This document shows positions 1 to 6,744 of a stretch of DNA of 8,224 bases, piece by piece. The notes beneath the pieces are model-generated. The model was not told the DNA's origin and searched no databases. It worked only from the letters and a program-made list of their open reading frames with translations. The DNA is from Xanthobacteraceae bacterium (lineage in GTDB: Bacteria; Pseudomonadota; Alphaproteobacteria; Rhizobiales; Xanthobacteraceae): contig JASHRY010000265.1 in NCBI GenBank assembly GCA_030037105.1, positions 1 to 8,224 on the forward strand, in the 5' to 3' direction. The first letter of the stretch is position 1, and each line of letters starts with the position of its first letter. The translations under genes and the position numbers were made by a program.

Positions 1-2
1 GG

Positions 3-26
3 TGTGGATAAGAAAAGTATGGATAA
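3..26. promoter_or_regulatory. Pair of DnaA boxes
   Basis: Bases 3-11 read TGTGGATAA, the exact reverse complement of the consensus DnaA box TTATCCACA. Bases 18-26 read TATGGATAA, the reverse complement of TTATCCATA, one base off consensus. Both boxes have the same orientation and start 15 bp apart, in a stretch that is only 38% GC over bases 1-60 against GC-rich surroundings. DnaA is the replication initiator and also a transcription factor. The pair could be the margin of oriC, continuing left of the window, or a DnaA-controlled promoter. The sequence match is seen directly; the role is inferred. Confidence 0.5.
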
Positions 27-33
27 TCTGTAC

Positions 34-46
34 TCTCAATAAATTG
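34..46 (+). promoter_or_regulatory. Candidate IHF binding site
   Basis: Bases 34-46 read TCTCAATAAATTG. This fits the IHF consensus WATCARNNNNTTR at every defined position except the second. IHF bends DNA and commonly sits beside DnaA boxes at alphaproteobacterial and enterobacterial origins. The site lies 7 bp from the second DnaA box, which is the main reason to take it seriously. IHF consensus matches are common in AT-rich DNA, so on its own it would mean little. Confidence 0.25.
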
Positions 47-234
47 GCCTTCTTTGCGAGGATGCCGGTCGGCCGCGCCCGAGACAATGCCGATGTGCAA
101 AACATAGGGGCCGCAAACTATGCGCTGCCGCTTGCGCGCCTCGGGAGCGAAGATTTGCGTTGCTTTCCGGCGGCGGACGGAGCGCAAATGCCCGGGGATT
201 CTGCAAGGCGACTTTCCGCCGAGGATCGAACGTC

Positions 235-1935
235 ATGACGCTTGAGCTTCAGAGCACCGCGGCGCCGGCCAAGGCCGGCGCCGCGGACCCGATCTGGTTC
301 GCCTCTTATCCGGCGTCGGTGCCGCGGAGCATCGATCCGGATTCCTACCCCTCGCTCGCCGCCATGCTGCTCGATGCTTGCCGGCGTCACAGCAAACGCC
401 CGGCGTTCGAATGCCTGGGCGCGCGCATGAGCTATGACGAGTGGGAGCGCGCGAGTCGCGCCTTTGCGGCTTTCCTCGTCGAGGAGGCGAAATGCCGCCC
501 GGGCGACCGCGTTGCGATCATGCTGCCGAACCTGCTCGCCTATCCGGTGGCGTTCCTTGGCGCGCTGCGCGGCGGGTTGACCGTCGTCAACGTCAATCCG
601 CTCTACACCCAGCGCGAACTGAAAGAGCAGCTCGTGGATTCGGGCGCCGTCGTCATCGTGATCATGGAGAACTTCGCGCACAAGCTCGAAACGATCCTCG
701 CCGAGACGCGGATCCGCCACGTCGTGGTGGCGCGGCTTGGCGATTTCATGCCCGCGCTCAAGCGTTTGATCTTCAATTTTGCCAACGCCTATATCCGGCG
801 CGCCGTGCCGCCTTGGCGCTTCGACGCAGTCACGCTGCTGCACGACGCCTGCAACCGCCGGCCGAGCGAACGCTATGCCGACGCGCATCCTGCGGCGACT
901 GCGCCGGCTTTGCTGCAATATACCGGCGGCACAACGGGCGTGCCCAAGGGCGCGATCCTGACGCACCGCAATCTAGTGGCCAACGCATTGCAGGGCCGCG
1001 CCTGGATCGCGCCGCACCTCCCGGAGGAACAGGGATCCGTGCTCACGCCGCTACCGCTCTATCATATCTTCTCGCTAACCGCGAATTTGCTCGCCTTTGC
1101 CTTGATGGGTGGCCTAAGCGTGCTCGTTCCCGATCCGCGCGACATCAAGGGCCTGATCCGCACCATGCGGCGCACCCGGGTCGCAACCATGACCGGCGTC
1201 AACACGCTGTTCAACGCGCTGATCAACGCGCCTGAGTTCGCCGCCTTGGATTTCAGCAGGCTCGCCTTCGCCATTGGCGGCGGCGCCGCCCTGCAAAGCG
1301 TGGTGATGGCGCGCTGGCACGAGATCACCGGCACTGCGCTGGTCGAGGGCTACGGTCTGACCGAGGCGTCGCCGATCGTTTGCATCAATCCGCTGACGAA
1401 TCCGAAGCCCGGTACCGTCGGCCTGCCGGTCTCCTCGACCGAGGTGGCGATCCGCGACGATTCCGGCAAAGACGTTGCCGTCGGCGAGGCCGGCGAAGTG
1501 TGCGTGCGCGGCCCGCAAGTGATGCAGGGCTACTGGCAACGGCCCGACGAGACCAAGCTCGTGCTCACCGCCGACGGCTGGCTGCACACCGGCGACATCG
1601 GCGCGCTCGACGCGCAGGGCTTTTTGAAAATCCTCGACCGCAAGAAGGACATGGTCAACGTCTCCGGCTTCAAGGTGTTTCCCAACGAGGTGGAAGACGT
1701 GATCGGCCGGCATCCGGGCGTGCTCGAGGCCGCGGTCATCGGCGTGCCGGACTCGAACACCGGCCAGGCGGTGAAGCTCTTCGTCGTCAGGCGCGACCCG
1801 GCGCTCGAGGCGGCCGATCTCACCGCCTATGCGCGCGAGCGGCTCGCCGGCTACAAGATTCCGAAGACGATCGTGTTCGTCGATAGTTTGCCGAAGAGCA
1901 ACATCGGCAAGATCATCCGCAAGGACCTGAAGTAA
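235..1935 (+). CDS. fadD: Long-chain fatty-acid CoA ligase (AMP-forming)
   Basis: 566-residue acyl-CoA synthetase of the ANL superfamily. It activates a fatty acid with ATP to acyl-AMP and then forms the CoA thioester, feeding beta-oxidation or lipid synthesis; it is expected in the cytoplasm or at the inner membrane. The P-loop YTGGTTGVPKG is at residues 229-239, the GYGLTEASP motif at 372-380 and GWLHTGD at 448-454. The hinge and FACS region (DRKKDMVNVSGFK) is at 468-480, and the catalytic C-terminal lysine is in NIGKIIRKD, about K559. Length is normal for FadD. The ATG at 235 is preferred because GAGGA (221-225) lies 9 bases before it and the homologous N-terminus begins there; a TTG at 160 would add 25 unlikely residues. 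The gene converges with the stress-protein gene 18 bases downstream. Chain-length preference cannot be read from sequence, so medium-chain or other acyl substrates remain possible. Confidence 0.93.
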   Translation: MTLELQSTAAPAKAGAADPIWFASYPASVPRSIDPDSYPSLAAMLLDACRRHSKRPAFECLGARMSYDEWERASRAFAAFLVEEAKCRPGDRVAIMLPNLLAYPVAFLGALRGGLTVVNVNPLYTQRELKEQLVDSGAVVIVIMENFAHKLETILAETRIRHVVVARLGDFMPALKRLIFNFANAYIRRAVPPWRFDAVTLLHDACNRRPSERYADAHPAATAPALLQYTGGTTGVPKGAILTHRNLVANALQGRAWIAPHLPEEQGSVLTPLPLYHIFSLTANLLAFALMGGLSVLVPDPRDIKGLIRTMRRTRVATMTGVNTLFNALINAPEFAALDFSRLAFAIGGGAALQSVVMARWHEITGTALVEGYGLTEASPIVCINPLTNPKPGTVGLPVSSTEVAIRDDSGKDVAVGEAGEVCVRGPQVMQGYWQRPDETKLVLTADGWLHTGDIGALDAQGFLKILDRKKDMVNVSGFKVFPNEVEDVIGRHPGVLEAAVIGVPDSNTGQAVKLFVVRRDPALEAADLTAYARERLAGYKIPKTIVFVDSLPKSNIGKIIRKDLK

Positions 1936-1953
1936 AGCCGTAGCGGGCCGCTC

Positions 1954-2802
1954 TCAATGCGCCATCAGCACGGGCAGCTTGGCGTGGGCGAGGATGTGCC
2001 GCGTGGTGCCGCCGAAGATCATCTGGCGCAGGCGGCTTTGCGTATAGGCGCCCTTGACGATGAGGTCGCAACCGAGTTCCTCGGCCTTGGCGAGGGTCTC
2101 CTCGCCGGCGCTACGCTTGCCGGGGTTGATGGTGACGGGCTCCGCGGCGATGCCGTTGATCTTGAGCGAGCGCGCCAACTCGGCCCCGCTCGGCCCGGCG
2201 ACGGTTGCGCCCTCGACGGTCAAGATGGTGATGTGCGCGGCGAGCCGCAGCAGCGGCATGGCGAACGCCGTCGCCCGCGCCTGCTCGGTGCTGCAATTCC
2301 AGGCGATCAGCACGTTGCTCGCCAGTGAGCGCGGCGAGGAGGGCGGCGCGATGAGCACCGGACGTCCGCTTTCGAACAAGGCGGATTCGAGCGTGGCCAT
2401 TGAGAGGCTCTGCCATTCCTCTCCCGGGCGCGCCAGCACGATGACGTCGAACACGCGGCCATGGCTGCCGACGAAATCGTGGCCGCTTGGCGCGGAGCCG
2501 TGCCACGCCCATGATACCGCCGTCGGCGCCGCCGGCGCCTCGTCGGCGCGCTGCGACACGCCATGGCGTTGCATGAAGGCGAGGAACTGGCCCTCCGCCT
2601 GGCGCACCATTTCTGTGTCGTTCTCCTTGACGGCCACCATGGTCAAACCGGCGTCGGGGTCCATCGCCACCAGGTCGGCGACGGCCGGGCGCAGGGGAAA
2701 GCCCTCGATGCAACTCCCGAATTTCTGCGCGAGCAGCAGCGCCGCATCCAAAGCCGGAATCATGGCGGCGTTATTTTCGGTCGGAAGGAGAATGGTCTTC
2801 AT
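1954..2802 (-). CDS. Universal stress protein, tandem UspA-type domains
   Basis: 282-residue cytoplasmic protein. It starts with the Usp beta-strand MKTILLPTEN and ends with a second Usp half (VLIAWNCSTEQARA onward) that carries the nucleotide-loop region KGAYTQSRLRQMIFGGT at residues 250-266. The ATP-binding consensus is G-x2-G-x9-G-(S/T). G251 and G264 are present, but the second glycine is T254 and the last position is G265, so the loop is a variant and ATP binding is uncertain. The length suits a two-domain Usp. The ATG at 2802 is chosen over the in-frame TTG at 2868, because the extra 22 residues look non-homologous and the best promoter (2872-2900) would start transcription at about 2865, inside that codon's position. 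Its ribosome site is weak (GGGA, 8 bases before the ATG). Usp proteins help survival under starvation, low oxygen or other stress; the specific role here is unknown. Confidence 0.88.
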   Translation of the reverse strand: MKTILLPTENNAAMIPALDAALLLAQKFGSCIEGFPLRPAVADLVAMDPDAGLTMVAVKENDTEMVRQAEGQFLAFMQRHGVSQRADEAPAAPTAVSWAWHGSAPSGHDFVGSHGRVFDVIVLARPGEEWQSLSMATLESALFESGRPVLIAPPSSPRSLASNVLIAWNCSTEQARATAFAMPLLRLAAHITILTVEGATVAGPSGAELARSLKINGIAAEPVTINPGKRSAGEETLAKAEELGCDLIVKGAYTQSRLRQMIFGGTTRHILAHAKLPVLMAH

Positions 2803-2871
2803 GCGTGGGTCCCGCTTGCTCGCGGCAGAAACGCCGGCGAGCGGGCTCTTTGCTGCCGTCTCATCCAATCA

Positions 2872-2900
2872 ATCATACCGCCCGGCGAACCGCTCGCCAA
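2872..2900 (-). promoter_or_regulatory. Candidate sigma-70-type promoter of the usp gene
   Basis: On the minus strand TTGGCG (2895-2900) is followed by a 17-base spacer and TATGAT (2872-2877). The -10 matches consensus at 5 of 6 positions and the -35 at 4 of 6, with ideal spacing. Transcription would begin at about 2865, giving a leader of about 63 nt before the ATG at 2802. A small dyad, GGCGA-N5-TCGCC (2884-2898), overlaps the -35 and spacer and could be an operator or chance. No experimental support is available. Confidence 0.45.
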
Positions 2901-2949
2901 ACCGGCGGCCGGGATTGGCAAGCGAGCATCGGTTGAGGGATCCTGCACC

Positions 2950-2978
2950 TTGACGGCGATACGCAGGCCGGGCTAGCC
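2950..2978 (+). promoter_or_regulatory. Candidate promoter of thrB-rnhA
   Basis: TTGACG (2950-2955, preceded by C to give CTTGAC) is followed by 17 bases and CTAGCC (2973-2978). The alphaproteobacterial housekeeping pattern is about CTTGAC-N17-CTATAT, so the -35 is good and the -10 is poor beyond CTA. Transcription would start near 2985, leaving a short leader that still contains the GGAG at 2990-2993. Confidence 0.33.
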
Positions 2979-2999
2979 GCGAAGGTGCTGGAGACCTTC

Positions 3000-3968
3000 A
3001 TGGCGGTCTATACCGATGTCACCGCGGAAGACCTCGCTCCTTTCCTCGCCGGCTACGATATCGGCGAGTTATTGGCCTACAAGGGCATCGCCGAGGGGGT
3101 GGAAAACTCGAATTTCCTCATTCACTCGAGCCGCGGTTACTTCATCTTGACTCTTTATGAGCGGCGGGTCGCCGAAGCCGACCTGCCGTTCTTCCTCGCC
3201 TTGATGGAGCATCTGGCGAGCCGCGGCATCACCTGCCCGCAGCCGGTCAAGAACAAGGCCGGCCATACGCTGGGTAGGCTCGCCGGGCGGCCGGCTGCGA
3301 TCGTGACCTTTCTCGACGGCATGTGGATTCGCCGGCCGAGCGTGGCGCATTGCGCGGCCTTGGGCGAGGCGCTGGCGCGGCTGCATCTTGCCGGCGGCGA
3401 TTTCCCGATGCGGCGCGCCAATGCGCTTTCGGTCGCAGGCTGGCGGCAACTCTACGAGGCGAGCAAGGAGCGCGCGCACGAGGTCAGGCGCGATCTCACC
3501 GGCATCCTCGCCGTCGAGCTTGATGCGCTCGAACGCGATTGGCCGCGCGGCCTGCCGCAGGGCATCATCCACGCCGACCTTTTCCCCGACAACGTGTTTT
3601 TCCTCGGCGACAAGCTCTCCGGGCTGATCGATTTCTACTTCGCCTGCACCGACACGCTGGTCTACGATGTCGCCATCTGCCTCAACGCCTGGTGCTTCGA
3701 ACCCGATCATTCCTACAACGTGACCAAGGGTCGCGCGCTGTTGGCAAATTACGCCAAAATACGCCCGCTCTCGCCGCAGGAACGGGCGAAGCTGCCGCTG
3801 TTGGCGCGCGGGGCCGCCTTGCGGTTCCTGCTCACGCGCCTGGTCGATTGGCTCGACGTGCCGCCCGGCGCGCTGGTGCGGCCCAAGGATCCGCTCGAAT
3901 ATGCCCGCAAGCTCCGCTTCCACCAGATGGTTACGAGCGTGCGCGACTACGGGATGACGGAGCCGTGA
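3000..3968 (+). CDS. thrB: Homoserine kinase, type II (APH-fold)
   Basis: 322-residue cytoplasmic kinase. It phosphorylates L-homoserine to O-phosphohomoserine, the substrate of threonine synthase. It belongs to the aminoglycoside-phosphotransferase-fold type found in alpha- and gammaproteobacteria, not the GHMP-type ThrB of E. coli. The N-terminus MAVYTDV and the segment [11 protein letters not shown] are family hallmarks. The catalytic loop HADLFPDN is at residues 191-198 (D193 the presumed base, N198 a metal ligand), and GLIDF places the second metal-binding aspartate at D211. Length matches rhizobial homologues of about 320 residues. The ATG at 3000 has GGAG (2990-2993) six bases upstream; a GTG at 2985 would add only five residues and has a poorer site. 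Its stop codon overlaps the start of rnhA. In many Hyphomicrobiales ispH precedes this gene; here the upstream neighbour is a divergent usp gene. Confidence 0.92.
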   Translation: MAVYTDVTAEDLAPFLAGYDIGELLAYKGIAEGVENSNFLIHSSRGYFILTLYERRVAEADLPFFLALMEHLASRGITCPQPVKNKAGHTLGRLAGRPAAIVTFLDGMWIRRPSVAHCAALGEALARLHLAGGDFPMRRANALSVAGWRQLYEASKERAHEVRRDLTGILAVELDALERDWPRGLPQGIIHADLFPDNVFFLGDKLSGLIDFYFACTDTLVYDVAICLNAWCFEPDHSYNVTKGRALLANYAKIRPLSPQERAKLPLLARGAALRFLLTRLVDWLDVPPGALVRPKDPLEYARKLRFHQMVTSVRDYGMTEP

Positions 3969-4438
3969 CCGGGCCGTTGCCGCACGTCGTCATTCACACC
4001 GACGGTGCCTGCTCGGGTAATCCGGGTCCCGGCGGCTGGGCTGCGATCCTCTCTTTTGGCGACCGCGAGAAGGAGCTCAAGGGCGGCGAGGCGTTGACCA
4101 CCAACAACCGCATGGAGCTGACGGCCGCGATCGCCGCGCTCGAAGCGCTGAGGCGGCCCTGCCGCGTCGATCTGCATACCGATAGCCAATACCTGCGCAA
4201 CGGCATCATGTCCTGGATCGGCGCCTGGAAGCGCAACGGCTGGCGCACCTCGGACAAGAAGCCGGTGAAGAACGCCGATCTGTGGAAGCGTCTCGATGCC
4301 GCGCTCGGCTCCCACCAGGTGCGCTGGCACTGGGTTCGCGGCCATGCCGGCCACGGCGTGAACGAACGCGCGGATGCGCTCGCGCGCGCGGCCATTGCCG
4401 AAATTCGCGCGGCGGGGGGGACGATCTCGAAGCCGTAG
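3965..4438 (+). CDS. rnhA: Ribonuclease HI
   Basis: 157-residue endonuclease that cuts the RNA strand of RNA:DNA hybrids, removing R-loops and primers. The full two-metal active site is visible: D13 ([15 protein letters not shown]), E51 (NNRMELTA), D73 (HTDSQY) and D137 (NERAD), with the loop histidine H127 (RGHAGH). The basic protrusion ([18 protein letters not shown], about 86-103) is the hybrid-binding handle of E. coli-type RNase HI. The start is GTG at 3965, whose last two bases begin the thrB TGA stop (GTGA overlap). No earlier in-frame start gives a sensible N-terminus. GGAG at 3959-3962 lies too close to act as a normal ribosome site, so translation is probably coupled to thrB. The thrB-rnhA pair is conserved in this bacterial group. 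Confidence 0.95.
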   Translation: MTGPLPHVVIHTDGACSGNPGPGGWAAILSFGDREKELKGGEALTTNNRMELTAAIAALEALRRPCRVDLHTDSQYLRNGIMSWIGAWKRNGWRTSDKKPVKNADLWKRLDAALGSHQVRWHWVRGHAGHGVNERADALARAAIAEIRAAGGTISKP

Positions 4439-4442
4439 TTTT

Positions 4443-4475
4443 ATTCCGCAAGCCGCGTCAGCGGCCGTCCGGAAT
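4443..4475. terminator. Hairpin between convergent rnhA and peroxiredoxin genes
   Basis: ATTCCG (4443-4448) pairs with CGGAAT (4470-4475). Inside it GCCGC (4452-4456) pairs with GCGGC (4461-4465) around a GTCA loop, with an interior loop of three and four bases between the stems. It starts five bases after the rnhA stop and lies 29 bases from the peroxiredoxin stop, so it could end or protect both transcripts. There is no U-run after it on either strand, so it is not a canonical intrinsic terminator. Confidence 0.4.
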
Positions 4476-4504
4476 GGCGGGCGAAGCGATGAGCCGGGTT
4501 CGTA

Positions 4505-4990
4505 TCACATCGACTTCAGCAGATTCTCCGCGCTCGAAGTCTGCGCCTGGCCGGGATTTTCCTCGACGTTGAGCTTCTTCACTATGCCGTCCTCGACCAA
4601 CATGGCGTAGCGCTTGGAGCGGGTGCCGAGCCCGAGGCCGGAGCCGTCGATCGTCATGTCGAGCGCCTTGGCAAACTCGCCGTTGCCGTCGGCCAGGAAC
4701 TCGATCTTGCCAGCGGCGCCGGCCGATTTCTTCCACGCGTCGAACACGAACACGTCGTTGACGCCGGTGACGGCGACGGTGTCGACGCCCTTCTTCTTGA
4801 ACGCGTCGACGTTCTTGAGGAAGCCGGGCAGGTGGTTGTTGTTGCAGGTCGGCGTGAAGGCGCCGGGAACGGCAAACAGCACCACCTTCTTGCCCTTGAA
4901 TACGTTTTCCGTCGTCTTGACGGCCGGGCCTTCGGGCCCCATCACGCGGAATTTCGCTTCGGGCAAGCGGTCGCCAACCTTGATGGGCAT
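4505..4990 (-). CDS. Peroxiredoxin, Prx5/redoxin family, single cysteine
   Basis: 161-residue thiol peroxidase that reduces hydrogen peroxide and alkyl hydroperoxides, expected in the cytoplasm as it has no signal peptide. The active-site motif PGAFTPTC places P42, T46 and the peroxidatic C49, and the conserved arginine lies in TRSKRY (R124 or R127). GVNDVFVFDAW and the VEDGIVKKLNVEENPG tail are typical of the bacterial Prx5 group. C49 is the only cysteine, so no intramolecular resolving cysteine exists; recycling by glutathione/glutaredoxin or another thiol is likely. Two ATGs compete. AGAGGA (4998-5003) is one base before the ATG at 4996 but seven before the ATG at 4990, so 4990 is chosen; the other would add Met-Thr. 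It lies downstream of the DsbD-N gene on the same strand and converges with rnhA. Confidence 0.92.
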   Translation of the reverse strand: MPIKVGDRLPEAKFRVMGPEGPAVKTTENVFKGKKVVLFAVPGAFTPTCNNNHLPGFLKNVDAFKKKGVDTVAVTGVNDVFVFDAWKKSAGAAGKIEFLADGNGEFAKALDMTIDGSGLGLGTRSKRYAMLVEDGIVKKLNVEENPGQAQTSSAENLLKSM

Positions 4991-5092
4991 GGTCATGTCC
5001 TCTTTGATGCGGGATTAGAAATCGGAATAGTGTCGCCCACTTTGCATCCGGCGTGCTGTCAAACGCGCCCCTAAAATAGCGTGCCGCGCGAA

Positions 5093-5971
5093 TTAGTCGA
5101 GATGGGTTTCGACCTCGATGGCGTCGTCTGGCGAAACGGCGGTGAAAGTGAGCGTGGCGTCTTTGGCGCTCGCGCCCGGAGGAAGACCGTCGAGTTCGAA
5201 CGCGAATCGCCGCAGTCCCGGTGCGTCGCCGGGTGCGGGAGCAATGGGCGCGGGCAACGGCAGCGCCCAGTCGGGCGTCGGGCCCTCGACGAACAGGTCG
5301 ACCGGTGCGGCGTTCGGCGCAAAGATCTCGACCACGATCCGCCCGTGCGCGCCGTCGGCTTCGCGATGCACCGAGCGAATGGCGAGCCCGGCGCCGGCCC
5401 CGAGCGGCACCCGCCGCGGCACGCGCGCCTGCGCCGCAGCGAGCGCCGGCTCCTCTTCGCCGCCTTTGCCCGGCAGCATGAGACGAAGGTCGGCTTGCGC
5501 GGGCACGCAGAGATTGCCGCAGATGGCGTAGCCGAACTTCACGTGCAACGAAGCCGGTTTGGCTGCGTCTTTTGCGATGATCCGCAGCGGAAACACGACG
5601 TCGCCCATATAGCCGATCGAATGGCCGCCGGCGCCGTCGGCAAATCGCTCGGGCGCCGGCCACAGCATGTTCACCGATTCGACATTGTCGGAGCCGGCGA
5701 CATCGAGCTTCGGTGGCACGCCGGAATCGCCGGGATAACGCCAATAGGTCTTCCAGCCGGGATCGAGCCGGATTTCGATGCCGGCCCGCAACCGCGCTCG
5801 CTGCGCCGCGCCGGCGGAGTTGCGCGCAGCGCCGGCAAGCAGTCGCGCGGCGGCATGAGCCGTCGTATCCCACGCGGAGGCGTCCTGCGCCCGCGCCCTC
5901 GGCAGGCCCACCGCGCAGACGAGAGCGGTAGTCACAATCGTTGCCCGAAAATGCGCCGCGGCAGGGGTCAT
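5093..5971 (-). CDS. Secreted stand-alone DsbD N-terminal-domain protein
   Basis: 292-residue protein with a Sec-type signal peptide: short N-region with R9, hydrophobic core at about 11-23, likely cleavage after ARA at residue 28. It is therefore probably periplasmic. The mature part is a DsbD_N (DsbD-alpha-like, PF11412-type) domain: [27 protein letters not shown] (about 61-87), LWPAPERF (103-110), [12 protein letters not shown] (118-129) and [11 protein letters not shown] (148-158), with the cysteine pair C151 and C155. In full-length DsbD this domain passes electrons from the membrane part to periplasmic thiol proteins. Here there is no eight-helix membrane domain and no C-terminal thioredoxin domain, and the protein ends after a low-complexity Ala/Pro-rich half. 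Its electron source and target are unknown. The ATG at 5971 gives a good signal peptide, though its ribosome site is weak. The peroxiredoxin gene follows about 100 bases downstream on the same strand. Confidence 0.85.
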   Translation of the reverse strand: MTPAAAHFRATIVTTALVCAVGLPRARAQDASAWDTTAHAAARLLAGAARNSAGAAQRARLRAGIEIRLDPGWKTYWRYPGDSGVPPKLDVAGSDNVESVNMLWPAPERFADGAGGHSIGYMGDVVFPLRIIAKDAAKPASLHVKFGYAICGNLCVPAQADLRLMLPGKGGEEEPALAAAQARVPRRVPLGAGAGLAIRSVHREADGAHGRIVVEIFAPNAAPVDLFVEGPTPDWALPLPAPIAPAPGDAPGLRRFAFELDGLPPGASAKDATLTFTAVSPDDAIEVETHLD

Positions 5972-6026
5972 CGCCGCTTTCTAGGACAACCGCACGCACA
6001 CGCGCCACTGACATGATCGTGACTTG

Positions 6027-6038
6027 GCGGCCGGCCGC
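6027..6038. repeat. Perfect 12-bp palindrome in a divergent gap
   Basis: Bases 6027-6038 read GCGGCCGGCCGC, identical to its own reverse complement, midway in the 149-bp gap between the divergent DsbD-N and yqgE genes. Such a dyad could be an operator shared by the two promoters. In DNA this GC-rich, palindromes of C/G blocks arise by chance, and I could not find a convincing promoter for either gene here. Confidence 0.25.
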
Positions 6039-6120
6039 GGGCCGACTCGAGGGGGATATCGTGAACTTTTGTCGCGGCCGTTTGTTTGCAAAAGCGGATC
6101 GATCGGCTAACCTTTCGGCT

Positions 6121-6744
6121 ATGAAATTACCGCGCGGCGCATCGGGAAAGATCAAGGGCGGGGGCCGGGGCTATCTGGACGGCCAGATGCTGATCGCCAT
6201 GCCGGCGATGCTCGACGAGCGCTTTGCCCGCTCGCTGATCTATGTCTGCGCGCATTCCGCCGAAGGCGCCATGGGCATCGTCGTCAATCGTCCGGCGCCG
6301 AACATCAATTTTTCCGATCTGCTGGTGAAGCTCGACGTGATTCCGGCCGCCGATGTGATCCGACTGCCGTCGCGTGCCGGAGTGGTGAAGGTCATGCGCG
6401 GTGGGCCGGTGGAGACCGAGCGCGGCTTCGTGCTGCACTCGGCCGACTTCTTCATCGAAAACTCGACGCTGCCGATCGACGACGGGATCTGTCTCACCGC
6501 CACGATCGACATTCTCAAGGCGATCGCCCGCGGCGACGGGCCGGCGAGCGCAATTCTCGCGCTCGGCTATGCCGGCTGGGCCCCCGGCCAGCTCGAAAGC
6601 GAGATTCAGGGCAACGGCTGGCTGCACTGCGCTCCCGATCCGGAGCTCATCTTCGGCGCCGATATCGGCGGCAAATACGACAAAGCGCTGAAAAAAATCG
6701 GCATCGATCTCGGCATGCTGTCGAGCGACGCCGGGCATGCCTGA
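6121..6744 (+). CDS. yqgE: YqgE/AlgH family protein
   Basis: 207-residue protein of the UPF0301 (DUF179, YqgE/AlgH) family, whose biochemical role is not established. AlgH was first linked to alginate regulation in Pseudomonas. Diagnostic segments are [42 protein letters not shown] (about 18-59), the [14 protein letters not shown] motif (about 96-109) and the C-terminal [22 protein letters not shown] (about 147-168). No signal peptide or membrane segment is seen, so it is probably cytoplasmic. The ATG at 6121 is chosen because homology begins just after it. In-frame ATGs at 6013 and earlier would add residues unlike the family, but none of the candidates has a clear ribosome site. It is divergent from the DsbD-N gene, and the heptamer-repeat palindrome starts at the base after its stop codon. 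Confidence 0.9.
   Translation: MKLPRGASGKIKGGGRGYLDGQMLIAMPAMLDERFARSLIYVCAHSAEGAMGIVVNRPAPNINFSDLLVKLDVIPAADVIRLPSRAGVVKVMRGGPVETERGFVLHSADFFIENSTLPIDDGICLTATIDILKAIARGDGPASAILALGYAGWAPGQLESEIQGNGWLHCAPDPELIFGADIGGKYDKALKKIGIDLGMLSSDAGHA

Noticed and set aside
1..42. Possible 3' end of an upstream gene (frame 1 ending in TAA at 40-42)
   Set aside because: Only 13 codons are visible, they are AT-rich unlike every gene here, and they coincide with the DnaA boxes. There is not enough to call a gene.
118..1713. Minus-strand open frames (118-966 and 1114-1713) inside fadD
   Set aside because: Both are His/Arg-rich shadows of fadD, whose motifs run through the same bases.
1936..1953. Small GC dyad between convergent fadD and usp
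   Set aside because: AGCGG and CCGCT are separated by a single base, too tight to form a loop, and there is no U-run. It is not a supportable terminator.
2054..2953. 299-codon plus-strand open frame opposite usp
   Set aside because: Shadow of the usp gene, with Ser/Ala/Arg-rich sequence and no recognisable domain. The opposite strand encodes a clear Usp protein.
2934..2999. Upstream extension of thrB or an ispH remnant in the thrB frame
   Set aside because: The frame is open only from the TGA at 2934. The residues do not resemble the end of IspH, and a good ribosome site sits just before the ATG at 3000.
3069..3923. 284-codon minus-strand open frame opposite thrB
   Set aside because: Shadow frame without motifs. 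ThrB is well supported over its whole length.
5025..5062. TTGACA (5057-5062) and CTATTC (5025-5030) on the minus strand as a peroxiredoxin promoter
   Set aside because: The spacer is 26 bases, far from the usual 16-18, and the base positions 17 downstream of TTGACA read TGGGCG, not a -10. The real promoter was not identified.
4458..6155. 565-codon open frame on the minus strand across peroxiredoxin, DsbD-N and their gaps
   Set aside because: It is Arg/Ala-rich, shows no family motif, and covers two genes with clear motifs in other frames. Long antisense or off-frame reading is expected in DNA this GC-rich.
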